Shown here piece by piece: positions 52,810 through 61,494 of a stretch of DNA of 64,000 nt. Position 1 is the stretch's first letter. The number at the start of each line of letters is the position of its first letter. Origin of the DNA: JBCCGG01 sp039029395 (lineage in GTDB: Bacteria > Pseudomonadota > Alphaproteobacteria > Kiloniellales > JAKSDN01); contig JBCCGG010000033.1 in assembly GCA_039029395.1 (NCBI GenBank), positions 1 through 64,000 of the forward strand, in the 5' to 3' direction. The position numbers and the translations under genes were made by a program. The notes under the pieces are model-generated. The model searched no databases. It was not told the DNA's origin and was given only the letters and a program-made list of their open reading frames with translations.

Positions 52810-53288
52810 CGATCTGGATCCGCCAGCTCGGGCGGCCAGACGACCTTGAAGCGCTCGAAGACCAGCTCGATGTCATCGTGCATTTGGAAGCCCTCGTGCC
52901 GCGCCTGATCGGCGAAGTAGGCCCGGTGGTCGGCCAGCCAGGATTCGACCGTGCGCGCGCCCTCGCCCTCGTCCCAAGCGAAGGCGGCGTCGACCTGGTT
53001 CATCGGCTTGATGGTGATCTCGGTCGTGCGCCAGATGAAGACGGGCGTCAAGCTGCCGTCGAGCAGCACCACCAGATCGCCGACCTTGGGCAGGGTCTCA
53101 TCGTCGAAATCCCGCCGCAACGCGGCCGTGGCGCGCTTGGTGCCAGCGGCCGCGAGCGCCGCCAGCTCGTCGCGCAGGTCCGGCATGTCGCCGAAGGCGG
53201 CCACCTGGTAGTCGCGCTCGGGCGCGCCGGTCGCGCGCTTGTAGGCCTGCCAGAAGGCCTCGGTCGCCGGGCTCTTGTCCGGCGCCAC
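52806..53288 (-). CDS. ASCH-domain protein
   Basis: 160 residues. An alpha-helical N-terminus (ATEAFWQAYKRATGAPE) leads into the ASCH barrel: AFGDMPDLRDELAALAAAGT, KRATAALRRDF, LPKVGDLVVLLDGSLTPVF and IWRTTEITIKPMNQVDAAFA. ASCH proteins bind RNA or modified nucleosides and some are amidohydrolases for N4-acetylcytidine. The gene starts 4 bp after the TauD-like stop, so the two form a transcript. Confidence 0.85.
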   Translation of the reverse strand: MAPDKSPATEAFWQAYKRATGAPERDYQVAAFGDMPDLRDELAALAAAGTKRATAALRRDFDDETLPKVGDLVVLLDGSLTPVFIWRTTEITIKPMNQVDAAFAWDEGEGARTVESWLADHRAYFADQARHEGFQMHDDIELVFERFKVVWPPELADPDR

Positions 53289-53292
53289 CAGC

Positions 53293-54159
53293 TCAGCCGA
53301 CCGCCCGGCGGGGTGCCTCGGCCGCGGCGCGCCGGTCTTCCACCACGGTGACCCGGTGCATGCGCCGGTGCTGGGGCAGGTAGTCGGCGCAGGCGTAGTG
53401 CTGGGTCACCCTGTTGTCCCACATCACCAAGTCGTGGCGGGCCCAACGGTGGCGCATTTGGAACTCGGGCCGGGCCTGGTGATCGTAGAGGTAGGTCAGA
53501 AGGCGGTCGCTGTCCCTCTGGGTCTCGCCGACCACCAGCTGGGTGAAGCTCGGATTGACGTAGAGGTGAGGCCGGCCGGTCACCGGATGGCGCTGCACCA
53601 TCCGATGGACCGCCGAGCCGATCTTCGCCATGGCGGCGTTGAGCGCGGCGGGGCCGCCGTCGGCCAGGTAGCCGTTGCGGAAGTTGCCCATGTCGTGGAC
53701 CGCCTCGCGTCCCTCCAGGTGCCGCTTCATATCCTCCGGCAGAGCATCGTAGGCGGCGTACATGGAGGCCCACAGGGTGTCGCCGCCGGCCGGCGGCACC
53801 TGGACGGCGTAAAGCACCGAGGCGAAAGGCGGGTTCTGATAATAGGTCAGGTCGGTGTGCCAGTCGTTGGTGTCCGGCGGTTTGCCCGGGCCGTTCTCCA
53901 GCAGCATGATCCGGTCGAACCCCTCGACGTGGGGGTAAATCGGATGGGGCCGGTCGAGCGCGCCGAAGCTTTGGGCCAGCGCCAAGTGCGCCTCGGGCGT
54001 GATCTCCTGGCCCCGAAAGACGATCATCAGATGGTCAAGCAGGGCTTGGTAGACCGCGTCCTGGGTCGCGGGATCGAGCGGTCGGTTGAGATCGAGGCCG
54101 GAGATCTCGGCACCGATCGCCGGCGTGATGGGATCGATGCGGAACGGACGGTCGGTCAT
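53293..54159 (-). CDS. TauD/TfdA-family Fe(II)/2-oxoglutarate dioxygenase
   Basis: 288 residues from ATG at 54159 behind GGAGGGC. FRIDPITPAIGAEISGLDL is the usual TauD start; the HxD motif is in TNDWHTDLTYYQNP, the distal His in RVTQHYACADY and the Arg in RRMHRVTV. Closer in wording to taurine dioxygenase than the copy at 15163, with the STAMYAAYDALP-like loop (WASMYAAYDALPEDM). A sulfonate or aryloxyacetate substrate is plausible but unproven. An ASCH gene follows in the same operon. Confidence 0.87.
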   Translation of the reverse strand: MTDRPFRIDPITPAIGAEISGLDLNRPLDPATQDAVYQALLDHLMIVFRGQEITPEAHLALAQSFGALDRPHPIYPHVEGFDRIMLLENGPGKPPDTNDWHTDLTYYQNPPFASVLYAVQVPPAGGDTLWASMYAAYDALPEDMKRHLEGREAVHDMGNFRNGYLADGGPAALNAAMAKIGSAVHRMVQRHPVTGRPHLYVNPSFTQLVVGETQRDSDRLLTYLYDHQARPEFQMRHRWARHDLVMWDNRVTQHYACADYLPQHRRMHRVTVVEDRRAAAEAPRRAVG

Positions 54160-54264
54160 GGCGTAGCCCTCCTTTCGGCGCGGGATATTACGCCACAAGA
54201 CCGCCCCGCCGCGAACGAATTGTTCGCAGACCGCTTATCGGCAAATTCGATTGAACGCTGAGGT

Positions 54265-54840
54265 TCAGATCGAGAAGTCGCTGGTATCGTAAAGCGCGAT
54301 CAGCTCGATGCCCTCGGCCGCAAGGTTCTCGCGCGCCCCTTCCAGGCGGTCGACGATGGTGAGCGCCTTGGTCACGCTGGCGCCCCTCGCACGGATCGCG
54401 TGCACCGCCTGGAGAGTCGAGCCGCCGGTCGTGACCACGTCGTCGATCACCATGACCTCGTCGCCTTCGGCCAGGTAGCCGTCGACTTGCTGCTCGGCAC
54501 CGTGGTCCTTCTTCTGCTTGCGCACGAAGAAGGCCCGGATCTCATGGCCGCCGTGGCTGCGGGTGCAGGCCGCCGAGACCAGTGGCACCGCGCCCATCTC
54601 CAGCCCGCCCAAGGAATGCAGGCCCTCACGCTCCATGACCTCGAGGATCATCTCGGCCATCAGGGTCGAGGCCTCGGGATGGAGCATGGACTGCTTCATA
54701 TTGAAGAAGTGCCCGGACGTCTTGCCCGAGGCCAGCGTGAAGGTCCGCCCGCTTTGATAGGACAGCTCGGCGATCAGATCGCGCAAGCGCGCACGCTTAT
54801 TCGCGCCCGTGCCCTCTTCGGCTCGTGCCGCTTCGCCCAT
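54265..54840 (-). CDS. pyrE: Orotate phosphoribosyltransferase
   Basis: 191 residues. The OPRT start LIAELSYQSGRTFTLASGKT, catalytic loop AFFVRKQKKDHGAEQQVDG and PRPP-binding VMVIDDVVTTGGSTLQAVHA are all present. It makes OMP from orotate and PRPP in pyrimidine synthesis. The frame shows no clear partner genes; polA follows at 99 bp on the same strand. Confidence 0.96.
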   Translation of the reverse strand: MGEAARAEEGTGANKRARLRDLIAELSYQSGRTFTLASGKTSGHFFNMKQSMLHPEASTLMAEMILEVMEREGLHSLGGLEMGAVPLVSAACTRSHGGHEIRAFFVRKQKKDHGAEQQVDGYLAEGDEVMVIDDVVTTGGSTLQAVHAIRARGASVTKALTIVDRLEGARENLAAEGIELIALYDTSDFSI

Positions 54841-54939
54841 GCCAGTTCGCTCCGTGATTTTTTGGGATCTCGTGCCGCCATTCTATAAACGCTTGGCACG
54901 CGAGTCGCAAGAAACCGAACCTGCGCAGCGCCGCGCCGG

Positions 54940-57705
54940 TCAGTGGGCCGCCGCCCAGTTTTTGCCGCTGCCGGCGTCGGCGACCAGGGGGACGGAAAGC
55001 GCGACCGCCGGCGCCGATGCGCCCTCCATGACCTGCTTCACGAGCGCCGAGGTTTCCTTCAGCTCCCCCTTGGGCACTTCGAACAGCAGCTCGTCGTGGA
55101 CCTGGAGCAGCATGCGCGCGCCGAGGCCCGCCTCGGCCAGGGCCGGCGGCACGCGGATCATGGCGCGCTTGATAATGTCGGCGGCGGTGCCTTGGATCGG
55201 CGCGTTGATCGCGGCGCGCTCCGAGAAGCCGCGCCGGGCCGGGTTCTTGTCGCGGATCCCCGGAATGTGCACCCGGCGCCCGAACAGGGTCATGACATAG
55301 CCTTGCTCCCGAGCGCTCTCGCGGGTCTTGGCCATGTAATCCTTGATGCCCGGATAGCGCTCGAAATAGGCCTCGATGTAGGCCTTGGCCTCCTTCTGGG
55401 GGATGCCCAGGTTTTGCGCCAGGCCGAAGGCCGAGATGCCGTAGATGATGCCGAAGTTGATCGCCTTGGCCTGGCGCCGGACCATGGGGTCCATGCCTTC
55501 CACCGGCACGCCGAAGACTTGGCTGGCGGTGATCGCGTGGATGTCCTGGCCGTCGCGGAAGGCCTCCTTCAGGGCGTCGACCTCGGCGATGTGGGCGGTC
55601 AGGCGCAGCTCGATCTGGCTGTAGTCGACCGATAGCAGCACCATGCCCTTCTCGGCCACGAAGGCCTCGCGGATCTTGCGGCCTTCCTCGGTGCGCACCG
55701 GAATGTTCTGCAGGTTGGGATCGTTTGACGAGAGGCGCCCGGTCGAGGCGACCGCCTGGCTGTAGGAGGTGTGGACCCGCCCGGTGCGCGGATCGATCTG
55801 CTCCTGTAGCGAATCGGTATAGGTGCTCTTAAGCTTGGACAAGAGCCGCCAGTCGAGCACCCGGGCCGGCAGGGCGTGGCCCTGGTTGGCCAGGCCCTCG
55901 AGCACGTCGGCGCCGGTCGCATAGGCGCCGGTCTTGGTCTTCTTGCCGCCCTCCAGGCCCATCTCGCCGAACAGGATCTCGCCCAGCTGCTTGGGCGAGC
56001 CGATCGTGAAGGCGTGGCCGGCCAGCTTGTAGATCTCCTCCTCCAGCTCGGCCATGCGGGTGGCGAAGTCGTTTGACATGCGCCGCAGCGTCTCCCGGTC
56101 AAGCTTGATGCCGGTCTCCTCCATCTGCTGGAGCACCGGCACCAGGCGGCGCTCCAGGGTCTCGTAGACCGTGACCAGATGCTCCGACAGTAGGCGCGGC
56201 TTCAAGGCCTGATGCAGGCGGAGCGTGATGTCGGCGTCCTCTGCGGCATAGTCGAGTGCCTTGTCGAGGGGCACCCGGTCGAAGGTCACCTGGCTCTTGC
56301 CGCTGCCGGCGACGTCCTTGAACTTGATGGTCTGGTAGTCGAGGTGGAGCTGAGCCAGCTCGTCCATGCCGTGGCCGTGGGCGCCGCCGTCGAGCACGTA
56401 AGAAAGCAGCATGGTGTCGTCGATCGGCGCGACCCGCACACCGTGACGGCCGAGCACCAGCATATCGTACTTCAGGTTCTGGCCGACCTTGAGCACGGCT
56501 TCGTCCTCAAGCAGAGGCTTCAGGATCGCCAGCGCCTGATCCATGGGGATCTGCTCGGGCACAAGGCCGCCACCTTCCAGGGCCAGCTCGCCGTCGGCCT
56601 GGGGCGGGCGATGGGCCAGCGGGATGTAGCAGGCCTTGCCGGGGATGACAGCCATGGACACGCCGACCAGCTCGGCGCGCAAGGCGTCCAAGCTGGTGGT
56701 TTCGGTATCGACCGCGACCAGGCCGGCGGCGCGCGCTTCGGCGACCCAGCGCTCGAGCGCCTTGGCGTCGCGCACCAGCTCGTAGCCGGCCGCGGCTTCC
56801 GCCACCGGCGGCGCTTCCGGCGGGCCCTCGCCGAGCTGCTCGGCCAGGCGGGTCAAGACCGAGCGGAATTCGTAACGCTCCAGAAAGGCGCGCAGATCCT
56901 CGGGCTGGGGCTCCTTCAAGCCGAATGCACTCAAGGGCTCGGGCGTCTCGACGTCGTCCTTGAGCTCGACCAGGCGGCGGCTGACCCGGGCGAGGTCAGC
57001 GTGCTCGATCAGGTTCTGGCGGCGCTTGGGCTGCTTGATCTCCTCGGCGCGCGCCAAGAGGCTCTCCAGGTCGCCGTACTCGCCGATCAGCTGGGCCGCA
57101 GTCTTGATGCCGATGCCCGGCACGCCCGGCACGTTGTCGACCGAATCGCCGGCCAGCGCCTGGACCTCGACCACCTTGTCGGGCGGCACGCCAAACTTCT
57201 CGACCACCTGCTCGGGCCCGATCTCGATATTCTTCATGGGGTCGAGCATGGTGACGCCCTCGCCGACCAGCTGCATCAGGTCCTTGTCGGAGGACACCAC
57301 GGTGACCTGGATGCCCTCGGCACGGGCTTGGCGGGCGTAGGTCGCGATCAGGTCGTCGGCCTCGAAGTCGGCCATCTCGATGCAGGGCAGGTTAAAGGCC
57401 CGGGTCGCCTCGCGGATCATCTCGAACTGGGGGATCAGGTCCTCCGGCGGATCCGGGCGCTGGGCCTTGTAGTCCGGATAGATCTCGTTGCGGAAGGAGC
57501 GCGAGCCCTTGTCGAAGATCACCGCCAGGCCGTCGGCGTCGCTCTCGCGCAGCAGCTTGATCAGCATGTTGGTGAAGCCGAAGGTGGCGTTGGTCGGCGT
57601 GCCGTCCGAGGCGTTCCTCGGCGGAATCGCGAAGTAGGCCCGGAAGATGTAGCCCGAACCGTCGACCAGGTAGAGGTGCTTGTAGGGTGCTGCGGATTTG
57701 GCCAT
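54940..57705 (-). CDS. polA: DNA polymerase I
   Basis: 921 residues with three domains. The 5'-3' exonuclease (residues 1-290) has YLVDGSGYIFRAYFAIPP and GIGIKTAAQLI. The 3'-5' proofreading domain has AVDTETTSLDALRAELVGV with DEDD residues. The polymerase domain (about 540-921) has SVDYSQIELRLTAHIAEV (motif A), RRQAKAINFGIIYGISAFGL (motif B) and LLQVHDELLFEVP (motif C). It acts in Okazaki fragment processing and repair. ATG at 57705 is chosen; the frame remains open nearly 2 kb further upstream but encodes no related sequence. Confidence 0.97.
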   Translation of the reverse strand: MAKSAAPYKHLYLVDGSGYIFRAYFAIPPRNASDGTPTNATFGFTNMLIKLLRESDADGLAVIFDKGSRSFRNEIYPDYKAQRPDPPEDLIPQFEMIREATRAFNLPCIEMADFEADDLIATYARQARAEGIQVTVVSSDKDLMQLVGEGVTMLDPMKNIEIGPEQVVEKFGVPPDKVVEVQALAGDSVDNVPGVPGIGIKTAAQLIGEYGDLESLLARAEEIKQPKRRQNLIEHADLARVSRRLVELKDDVETPEPLSAFGLKEPQPEDLRAFLERYEFRSVLTRLAEQLGEGPPEAPPVAEAAAGYELVRDAKALERWVAEARAAGLVAVDTETTSLDALRAELVGVSMAVIPGKACYIPLAHRPPQADGELALEGGGLVPEQIPMDQALAILKPLLEDEAVLKVGQNLKYDMLVLGRHGVRVAPIDDTMLLSYVLDGGAHGHGMDELAQLHLDYQTIKFKDVAGSGKSQVTFDRVPLDKALDYAAEDADITLRLHQALKPRLLSEHLVTVYETLERRLVPVLQQMEETGIKLDRETLRRMSNDFATRMAELEEEIYKLAGHAFTIGSPKQLGEILFGEMGLEGGKKTKTGAYATGADVLEGLANQGHALPARVLDWRLLSKLKSTYTDSLQEQIDPRTGRVHTSYSQAVASTGRLSSNDPNLQNIPVRTEEGRKIREAFVAEKGMVLLSVDYSQIELRLTAHIAEVDALKEAFRDGQDIHAITASQVFGVPVEGMDPMVRRQAKAINFGIIYGISAFGLAQNLGIPQKEAKAYIEAYFERYPGIKDYMAKTRESAREQGYVMTLFGRRVHIPGIRDKNPARRGFSERAAINAPIQGTAADIIKRAMIRVPPALAEAGLGARMLLQVHDELLFEVPKGELKETSALVKQVMEGASAPAVALSVPLVADAGSGKNWAAAH

Positions 57706-57920
57706 GGCGGGGCGCATCCTGCCGGAGCCCGGCGGGGCTGTCGAGAGGCCAGGCACGCGCTGCTGACAGAAGCGGGAAAGGCGTTGCGAGGCCGGGCGTT
57801 GGCACAAAGCGCTCGGACGGACCGGGAGCCGGCACCGGCAAGGCTTTGGAGACCTTGGTGTCAAGCGCCGGGATTTTTGCGGCGGTGGGCGGAGGTATGC
57901 ATCCTCCACCGGATTCCGTG

Positions 57921-57956
57921 AGGAACGACCCCATGCAAAGGAACGACCCCATGCAC
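57921..57956. repeat. 18-bp perfect tandem duplication
   Basis: AGGAACGACCCCATGCAA (57921-57938) is followed directly by AGGAACGACCCCATGCAC (57939-57956), two copies differing only in the final base. A simple slippage duplication; it lies between polA and the terminator of the convergently placed neighbour. Confidence 0.85.
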
Positions 57957-57974
57957 CGGAAAAAAGCGCGTTCG

Positions 57975-58006
57975 AAAAGGGGCCCGTCCCGTCCGGACGG
58001 CCCCCC
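57975..58006 (-). terminator. Rho-independent terminator after the small secreted-protein gene
   Basis: On the minus strand, GGGGGGCCGTCC (58006-57995) pairs with GGACGGGCCCC (57989-57979) with one mismatch and a 5-base loop, followed by TTTTCG. The stem begins 7 bp after the stop codon of the gene at 58014. Confidence 0.75.
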
Positions 58007-58013
58007 TTTCGTG

Positions 58014-58295
58014 TTAGACGATGAGCGTGTCGGCGCCGGCGCCGCAGATCACCTGGAGCCTTTGGCCGGCCTCGCCGTCCATGCCGGGCAGCTGGCCGTC
58101 CTCGAGCTCGATCACATAGCATTGCGCGCCGGTCTCGTCGATGAAGCCGATCGCGTTGTTGACGCCGAGCTCCTCGCTCAGGCTCGCCGGGGTCTCGGCC
58201 TGCGCGGCGCCTAGGGAGAGCGCCACCAGAGCGGCGGCCAGCGTGGCGCCTAGGATCGTCGTGGTCATGCGGGTCGTATTGGTCATCTTGGACAT
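58014..58295 (-). CDS. Small secreted protein of unknown function
   Basis: 93 residues. A signal peptide of about 33 residues (TTTILGATLAAALVALSLGA, cleavage after AQA) leads to a 60-residue mature part. It begins ETPASLSEELGVNNAIGFID and has two cysteines, in AQCYVIELED and LQVICGAGAD, that could form one disulfide. Not recognised as a known family. It has its own terminator and about 230 bp before the divergent pap gene. Probably periplasmic. Confidence 0.75.
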   Translation of the reverse strand: MSKMTNTTRMTTTILGATLAAALVALSLGAAQAETPASLSEELGVNNAIGFIDETGAQCYVIELEDGQLPGMDGEAGQRLQVICGAGADTLIV

Positions 58296-58524
58296 GGACC
58301 TTCACCTTTTCGGTCTGGAATGATGTGGTCCGGAGGCCTCTTGCCTCCGCCTCACTTAGAGGTGGGCAGCCAAGGTGAAGGCCGGCTGGCCGGCGGATTA
58401 ACATTCGGCCATCTTCGCGTCCCCCGGCGTGGCCTGTGAGGGCACCGCCCAAGAATTGATCCCGATCAATTGACCGGCGCCCCAATCGCGGCAGACTGAC
58501 GGCCGGGCACTTTGGAGGGATCTT

Positions 58525-60075
58525 ATGTTCGAAACCGCCGAGCTCGGCCGCGAGATATCGAAGAAGGACTTCAAGAAAACCGCGCCGCACCTGCGCCAGG
58601 AGCTGCTCGAGCTGCAGGACGCCTTGCGCAAGACCGGCGCCTTCCAGGTGGTGCTGGTGTTCGCCGGGGTCGACGGCGGCGGCAAGGGCGAGACGGTCAG
58701 CCTGCTCAACGCCTGGATGGACCCGCGCTGGCTGATCACCCGGGCTTACGGCGCGCCCAGCGACGAGGAGCGCGAGCGCCCGGAGTTTTGGCGCTATTGG
58801 CGCGACCTGCCGCCGCGCGGGCGGATCGGCATGTTCCTGAGCGCCTGGTACTCCCGGCCCCTGCTCGACCGGGTCCACGAGGCGAGCGACGAGGCCGCCT
58901 TCCTCAAGCAGCTCGACCGCATCGTGAAGTTCGAGCGGGCCCTGGCGCGCGACGGCGCCCTGGTGCTCAAGGTCTGGATGCATCTGAGCCGCGAGGCCCA
59001 GGAGGCGCGCCTGAAGAGCCTGGAGCGCGACCCGCTGACCAAGGCCCGGGTGACCGAGCAGGACTGGGCCAACTGGCGGCTCTACGAGCGTTTTATCGAG
59101 ACCGCCGAGCAGGTCATCACCCGGACCAACCGGGGGGTTGCGCCCTGGACCGTGGTCGAGGGGACCGAGCCGAACTACCGCGCGGTCTCCGTCGCCACCC
59201 TGCTGCGCGATGCCCTGGCGGCGCGCCTTTCGGCCTTGGCAGCCGACGCCGAGGACAAGCCGGCCAAGGACAAGCCGACCAAGGCCAAGACCGCGAAGGC
59301 GGGCAAGGCCAAGGGGCGCGCCAAGCCGGCCGACCGGGGCCTCAGCGCGGCCACGGCGCTGACCGTGCTCGGCGGCCTGGAGATGACCCAGCGCCTGGCC
59401 AAGGCGGCCTACCGCAAGCGCCTGGTCGAGGCCCAGGCGCGCCTCCATGCCCTGCATCGCCAGGCCAAGGCCAAGGGCGTCTCGAGCATTCTGCTTTTCG
59501 AGGGCCCGGACGCGGCCGGCAAGGGCGGCGCGATCCGCCGGGTCAACGCGGCGCTCGACGCGCGCGACTACCAGGTCCACGGCATCGCGGCCCCAAGCGA
59601 CGAGGAGAAGGCCCGCCACTATCTCTGGCGTTTCTGGCGCTCCCTGTCGCGCGCCGGCCAGGTGACGATCTTCGACCGCTCCTGGTACGGCCGGGTCTTG
59701 GTCGAACGAGTCGAGGGCTTCGCCAGCGACGACGAGTGGCGCCGGGCCTACGGCGAGATCAACGACTTCGAGGAGCAGCTAATCGAGCACGGCGTCGTGC
59801 TGATGAAATACTGGATCCACATCACCCAGGACGAGCAGCTGGCCCGCTTCAAGCTGCGCGAGAAGACACCCTACAAGCGCTGGAAGCTGACCGAGGAAGA
59901 CTGGCGCAACCGGGACAAGTGGCCGGCCTACGAGCAGGCGGTCAACGACATGGTGCAGTTCACCAGCACCCAAGCCGCGCCCTGGACCCTGGTCGAGGGC
60001 AACGACAAGCCATTCGCGCGGGTCAAGGTGGTGGAGAGCTTCGTCGCGCGGTTGGAAAAGGCCGTGGGAGAGTGA
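58525..60075 (+). CDS. pap: Polyphosphate:AMP phosphotransferase, two fused PPK2 domains
   Basis: 516 residues. Domain 1 (residues about 10-235) has Walker A VLVFAGVDGGGKGETVSLL, then FLSAWYSRPLLDRV where the lid normally reads DRSWY. A Lys/Ala/Pro linker (about 245-275) follows. Domain 2 (about 285-510) has LFEGPDAAGKGGAIRRVNA and an intact lid FDRSWYGRVLVERVEGF. Two-domain PPK2 class II enzymes use polyphosphate to make ADP from AMP, with catalysis usually carried by the C-terminal domain. Start ATG follows TTGGAGGGATCTT. It ends 2 bp from the tRNA gene on the opposite strand. Confidence 0.92.
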   Translation: MFETAELGREISKKDFKKTAPHLRQELLELQDALRKTGAFQVVLVFAGVDGGGKGETVSLLNAWMDPRWLITRAYGAPSDEERERPEFWRYWRDLPPRGRIGMFLSAWYSRPLLDRVHEASDEAAFLKQLDRIVKFERALARDGALVLKVWMHLSREAQEARLKSLERDPLTKARVTEQDWANWRLYERFIETAEQVITRTNRGVAPWTVVEGTEPNYRAVSVATLLRDALAARLSALAADAEDKPAKDKPTKAKTAKAGKAKGRAKPADRGLSAATALTVLGGLEMTQRLAKAAYRKRLVEAQARLHALHRQAKAKGVSSILLFEGPDAAGKGGAIRRVNAALDARDYQVHGIAAPSDEEKARHYLWRFWRSLSRAGQVTIFDRSWYGRVLVERVEGFASDDEWRRAYGEINDFEEQLIEHGVVLMKYWIHITQDEQLARFKLREKTPYKRWKLTEEDWRNRDKWPAYEQAVNDMVQFTSTQAAPWTLVEGNDKPFARVKVVESFVARLEKAVGE

Positions 60076-60077
60076 TC

Positions 60078-60154
60078 TGGCGACCCCGGCAGGATTCGAA
60101 CCTGCGACCTACAGATTAGGAATCTGTCGCTCTATCCAACTGAGCTACGGGGCC
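60078..60154 (-). tRNA. tRNA-Arg, anticodon CCU
   Basis: Minus-strand 77-nt cloverleaf: acceptor GGCCCCG pairs with CGGGGTC (one G-U), D arm GCTC/GAGC, anticodon stem ACAGA/TCTGT around TTCCTAA (anticodon CCT, reading AGG), TpsiC arm GCAGG TTCGAAT CCTGC, and encoded 3' CCA. It decodes the rare Arg codon AGG. It converges with the pap gene. Confidence 0.95.
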
Positions 60155-60324
60155 GTGGCCTGTGGATATATGCCGATATCCATAGCGTCATCCCCGGGCT
60201 AAAGTAAAGTCATTGCCAATTTGTGAGCCCCTGTCAGCGGGGGCGCCATTGACGGTCGCCCGGGCGCGCGCCATCTAAGCCATCTCGAAGGGTCCACGAA
60301 AGCTATCTGAAGGAAACACCGGCG

Positions 60325-61458
60325 GTGAGCGAGACGGCGAAGAAGCTGCGCGGCGAGTGCGAGCGGGTTGCCCTGGTGCTTCAGGGCGGCGGCGCGCTGG
60401 GCTCATACCAGGCCGGGGTAACCCAAGCGCTAGGCGAGGCCGGCTACCAGCCCGATTGGGTCGCCGGCATCTCGATCGGCGCGATCAACGCGGCCATCAT
60501 CGCCGGCAATCCGCCCGAGGAGCGGGTCGAGAAGCTCCAGCAGTTCTGGACCCAGGTGACCCGGGACCACGGCTGGCAGAAGGCGGCCGAGGGCGAGACC
60601 ACCCGGCGCTATCTGAACGAGTTCAGCGCCGCCGAGGCGATCTTCTTCGGGGTCGAGGGCTTCTTCACGCCGCGCCCGCCCAACCCCTGGCTGGCCCTGC
60701 CCAACGTCAACCCGGAGACCAGCTACTACGACACTCGCCCGCTGAAGGAGACCCTGGAAGAGCTGATCGACTTCGAGCGGATCAACCGAGGCGATGTGCG
60801 TCTGTCGGTCGGCGCGGTCGACGTGGAGAGCGGCAACTTCTGCTACTTCGATAGCAAGCACCAAAAGATCGTGCCCGAGCACGTCATGGCGAGCGGCGCG
60901 CTGCCGCCCGGCTTTCCGGCGGTCGAGGTCGGCGAAGCCCAATACTGGGACGGCGGCCTGGTCTCCAACACGCCACTCGGCATCGTGCTGGAGGACAAGC
61001 CCCGGGCCAGCACGCTCGCCTTCCAGGTCGACCTCTTTCCGGCCGAGGGGCCCAAGCCGACCACCATGGGCGAGGTCGAGGCGCGCCTGAAGGACATCCG
61101 CTATTCCAGCCGGACCCGGCTCAATACCGACACCTTCCGCCGCATGCACCGCCTGCGCCACAAGCTCACGCAGCTCGCCGACAAGCTGCCGGCCGAGCTG
61201 CACGACGACCCGGACGTCAAGGAGATCAAGGCCATGGGCTGCAAGACCCGCATGCACATCGCCCATCTGATCTATCACCCGACCGGCAGCGACCTGTCCT
61301 CCAAGGACTACGAGTTCTCGCGCTCGACCATGGAGGGGCGCTGGCAGTTCGGCTACGAGACCACCGCCAAGGCGCTCGCGTCACCTCAGTGGAAGAAGCG
61401 CAAGCCCGCGCGCGACGGCGTCGCGGTTTACGACCTTTCGCAAATCGCCGCCGCCTGA
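60325..61458 (+). CDS. Patatin-like phospholipase/hydrolase with DUF3734-type C-terminus
   Basis: 377 residues from GTG at 60325 behind AAGGAAACACC. The glycine-rich oxyanion motif is LVLQGGGALGSYQAGVTQAL, the nucleophile elbow GISIGAINAAIIAGN (G-x-S-x-G) and the catalytic Asp in YWDGGLVSNTPLG. The C-terminal 130 residues are typical of the RssA-like group. With acetoacetate decarboxylase and 3-hydroxybutyrate dehydrogenase following, it may mobilise PHB or lipid stores, but the substrate is inferred only from neighbours. Confidence 0.88.
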   Translation: MSETAKKLRGECERVALVLQGGGALGSYQAGVTQALGEAGYQPDWVAGISIGAINAAIIAGNPPEERVEKLQQFWTQVTRDHGWQKAAEGETTRRYLNEFSAAEAIFFGVEGFFTPRPPNPWLALPNVNPETSYYDTRPLKETLEELIDFERINRGDVRLSVGAVDVESGNFCYFDSKHQKIVPEHVMASGALPPGFPAVEVGEAQYWDGGLVSNTPLGIVLEDKPRASTLAFQVDLFPAEGPKPTTMGEVEARLKDIRYSSRTRLNTDTFRRMHRLRHKLTQLADKLPAELHDDPDVKEIKAMGCKTRMHIAHLIYHPTGSDLSSKDYEFSRSTMEGRWQFGYETTAKALASPQWKKRKPARDGVAVYDLSQIAAA

Positions 61459-61494
61459 ACGGCGCCCTTCACTTTCCGACCCAAGGAGCCAATC

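Larger units (their letters stand above)
57706..58013. other. 308-bp intergenic region upstream of polA
   Basis: Contains the polA promoter region, an 18-bp tandem duplication at 57921-57956 and the terminator of the small secreted-protein gene at its right end. No further open frame in it is convincing. Confidence 0.6.

Noticed and set aside
56212..57921. A 569-residue open frame on the plus strand across polA
   Set aside because: Antisense shadow of polA; composition is of the kind seen opposite other GC-rich genes.
57706..59619. Open frame continuing nearly 2 kb upstream of polA on the minus strand, giving an apparent 1559-residue protein
   Set aside because: The upstream part is antisense to the pap gene and the small secreted-protein region, and shows no family resemblance. 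The canonical DNA polymerase I start is at 57705.
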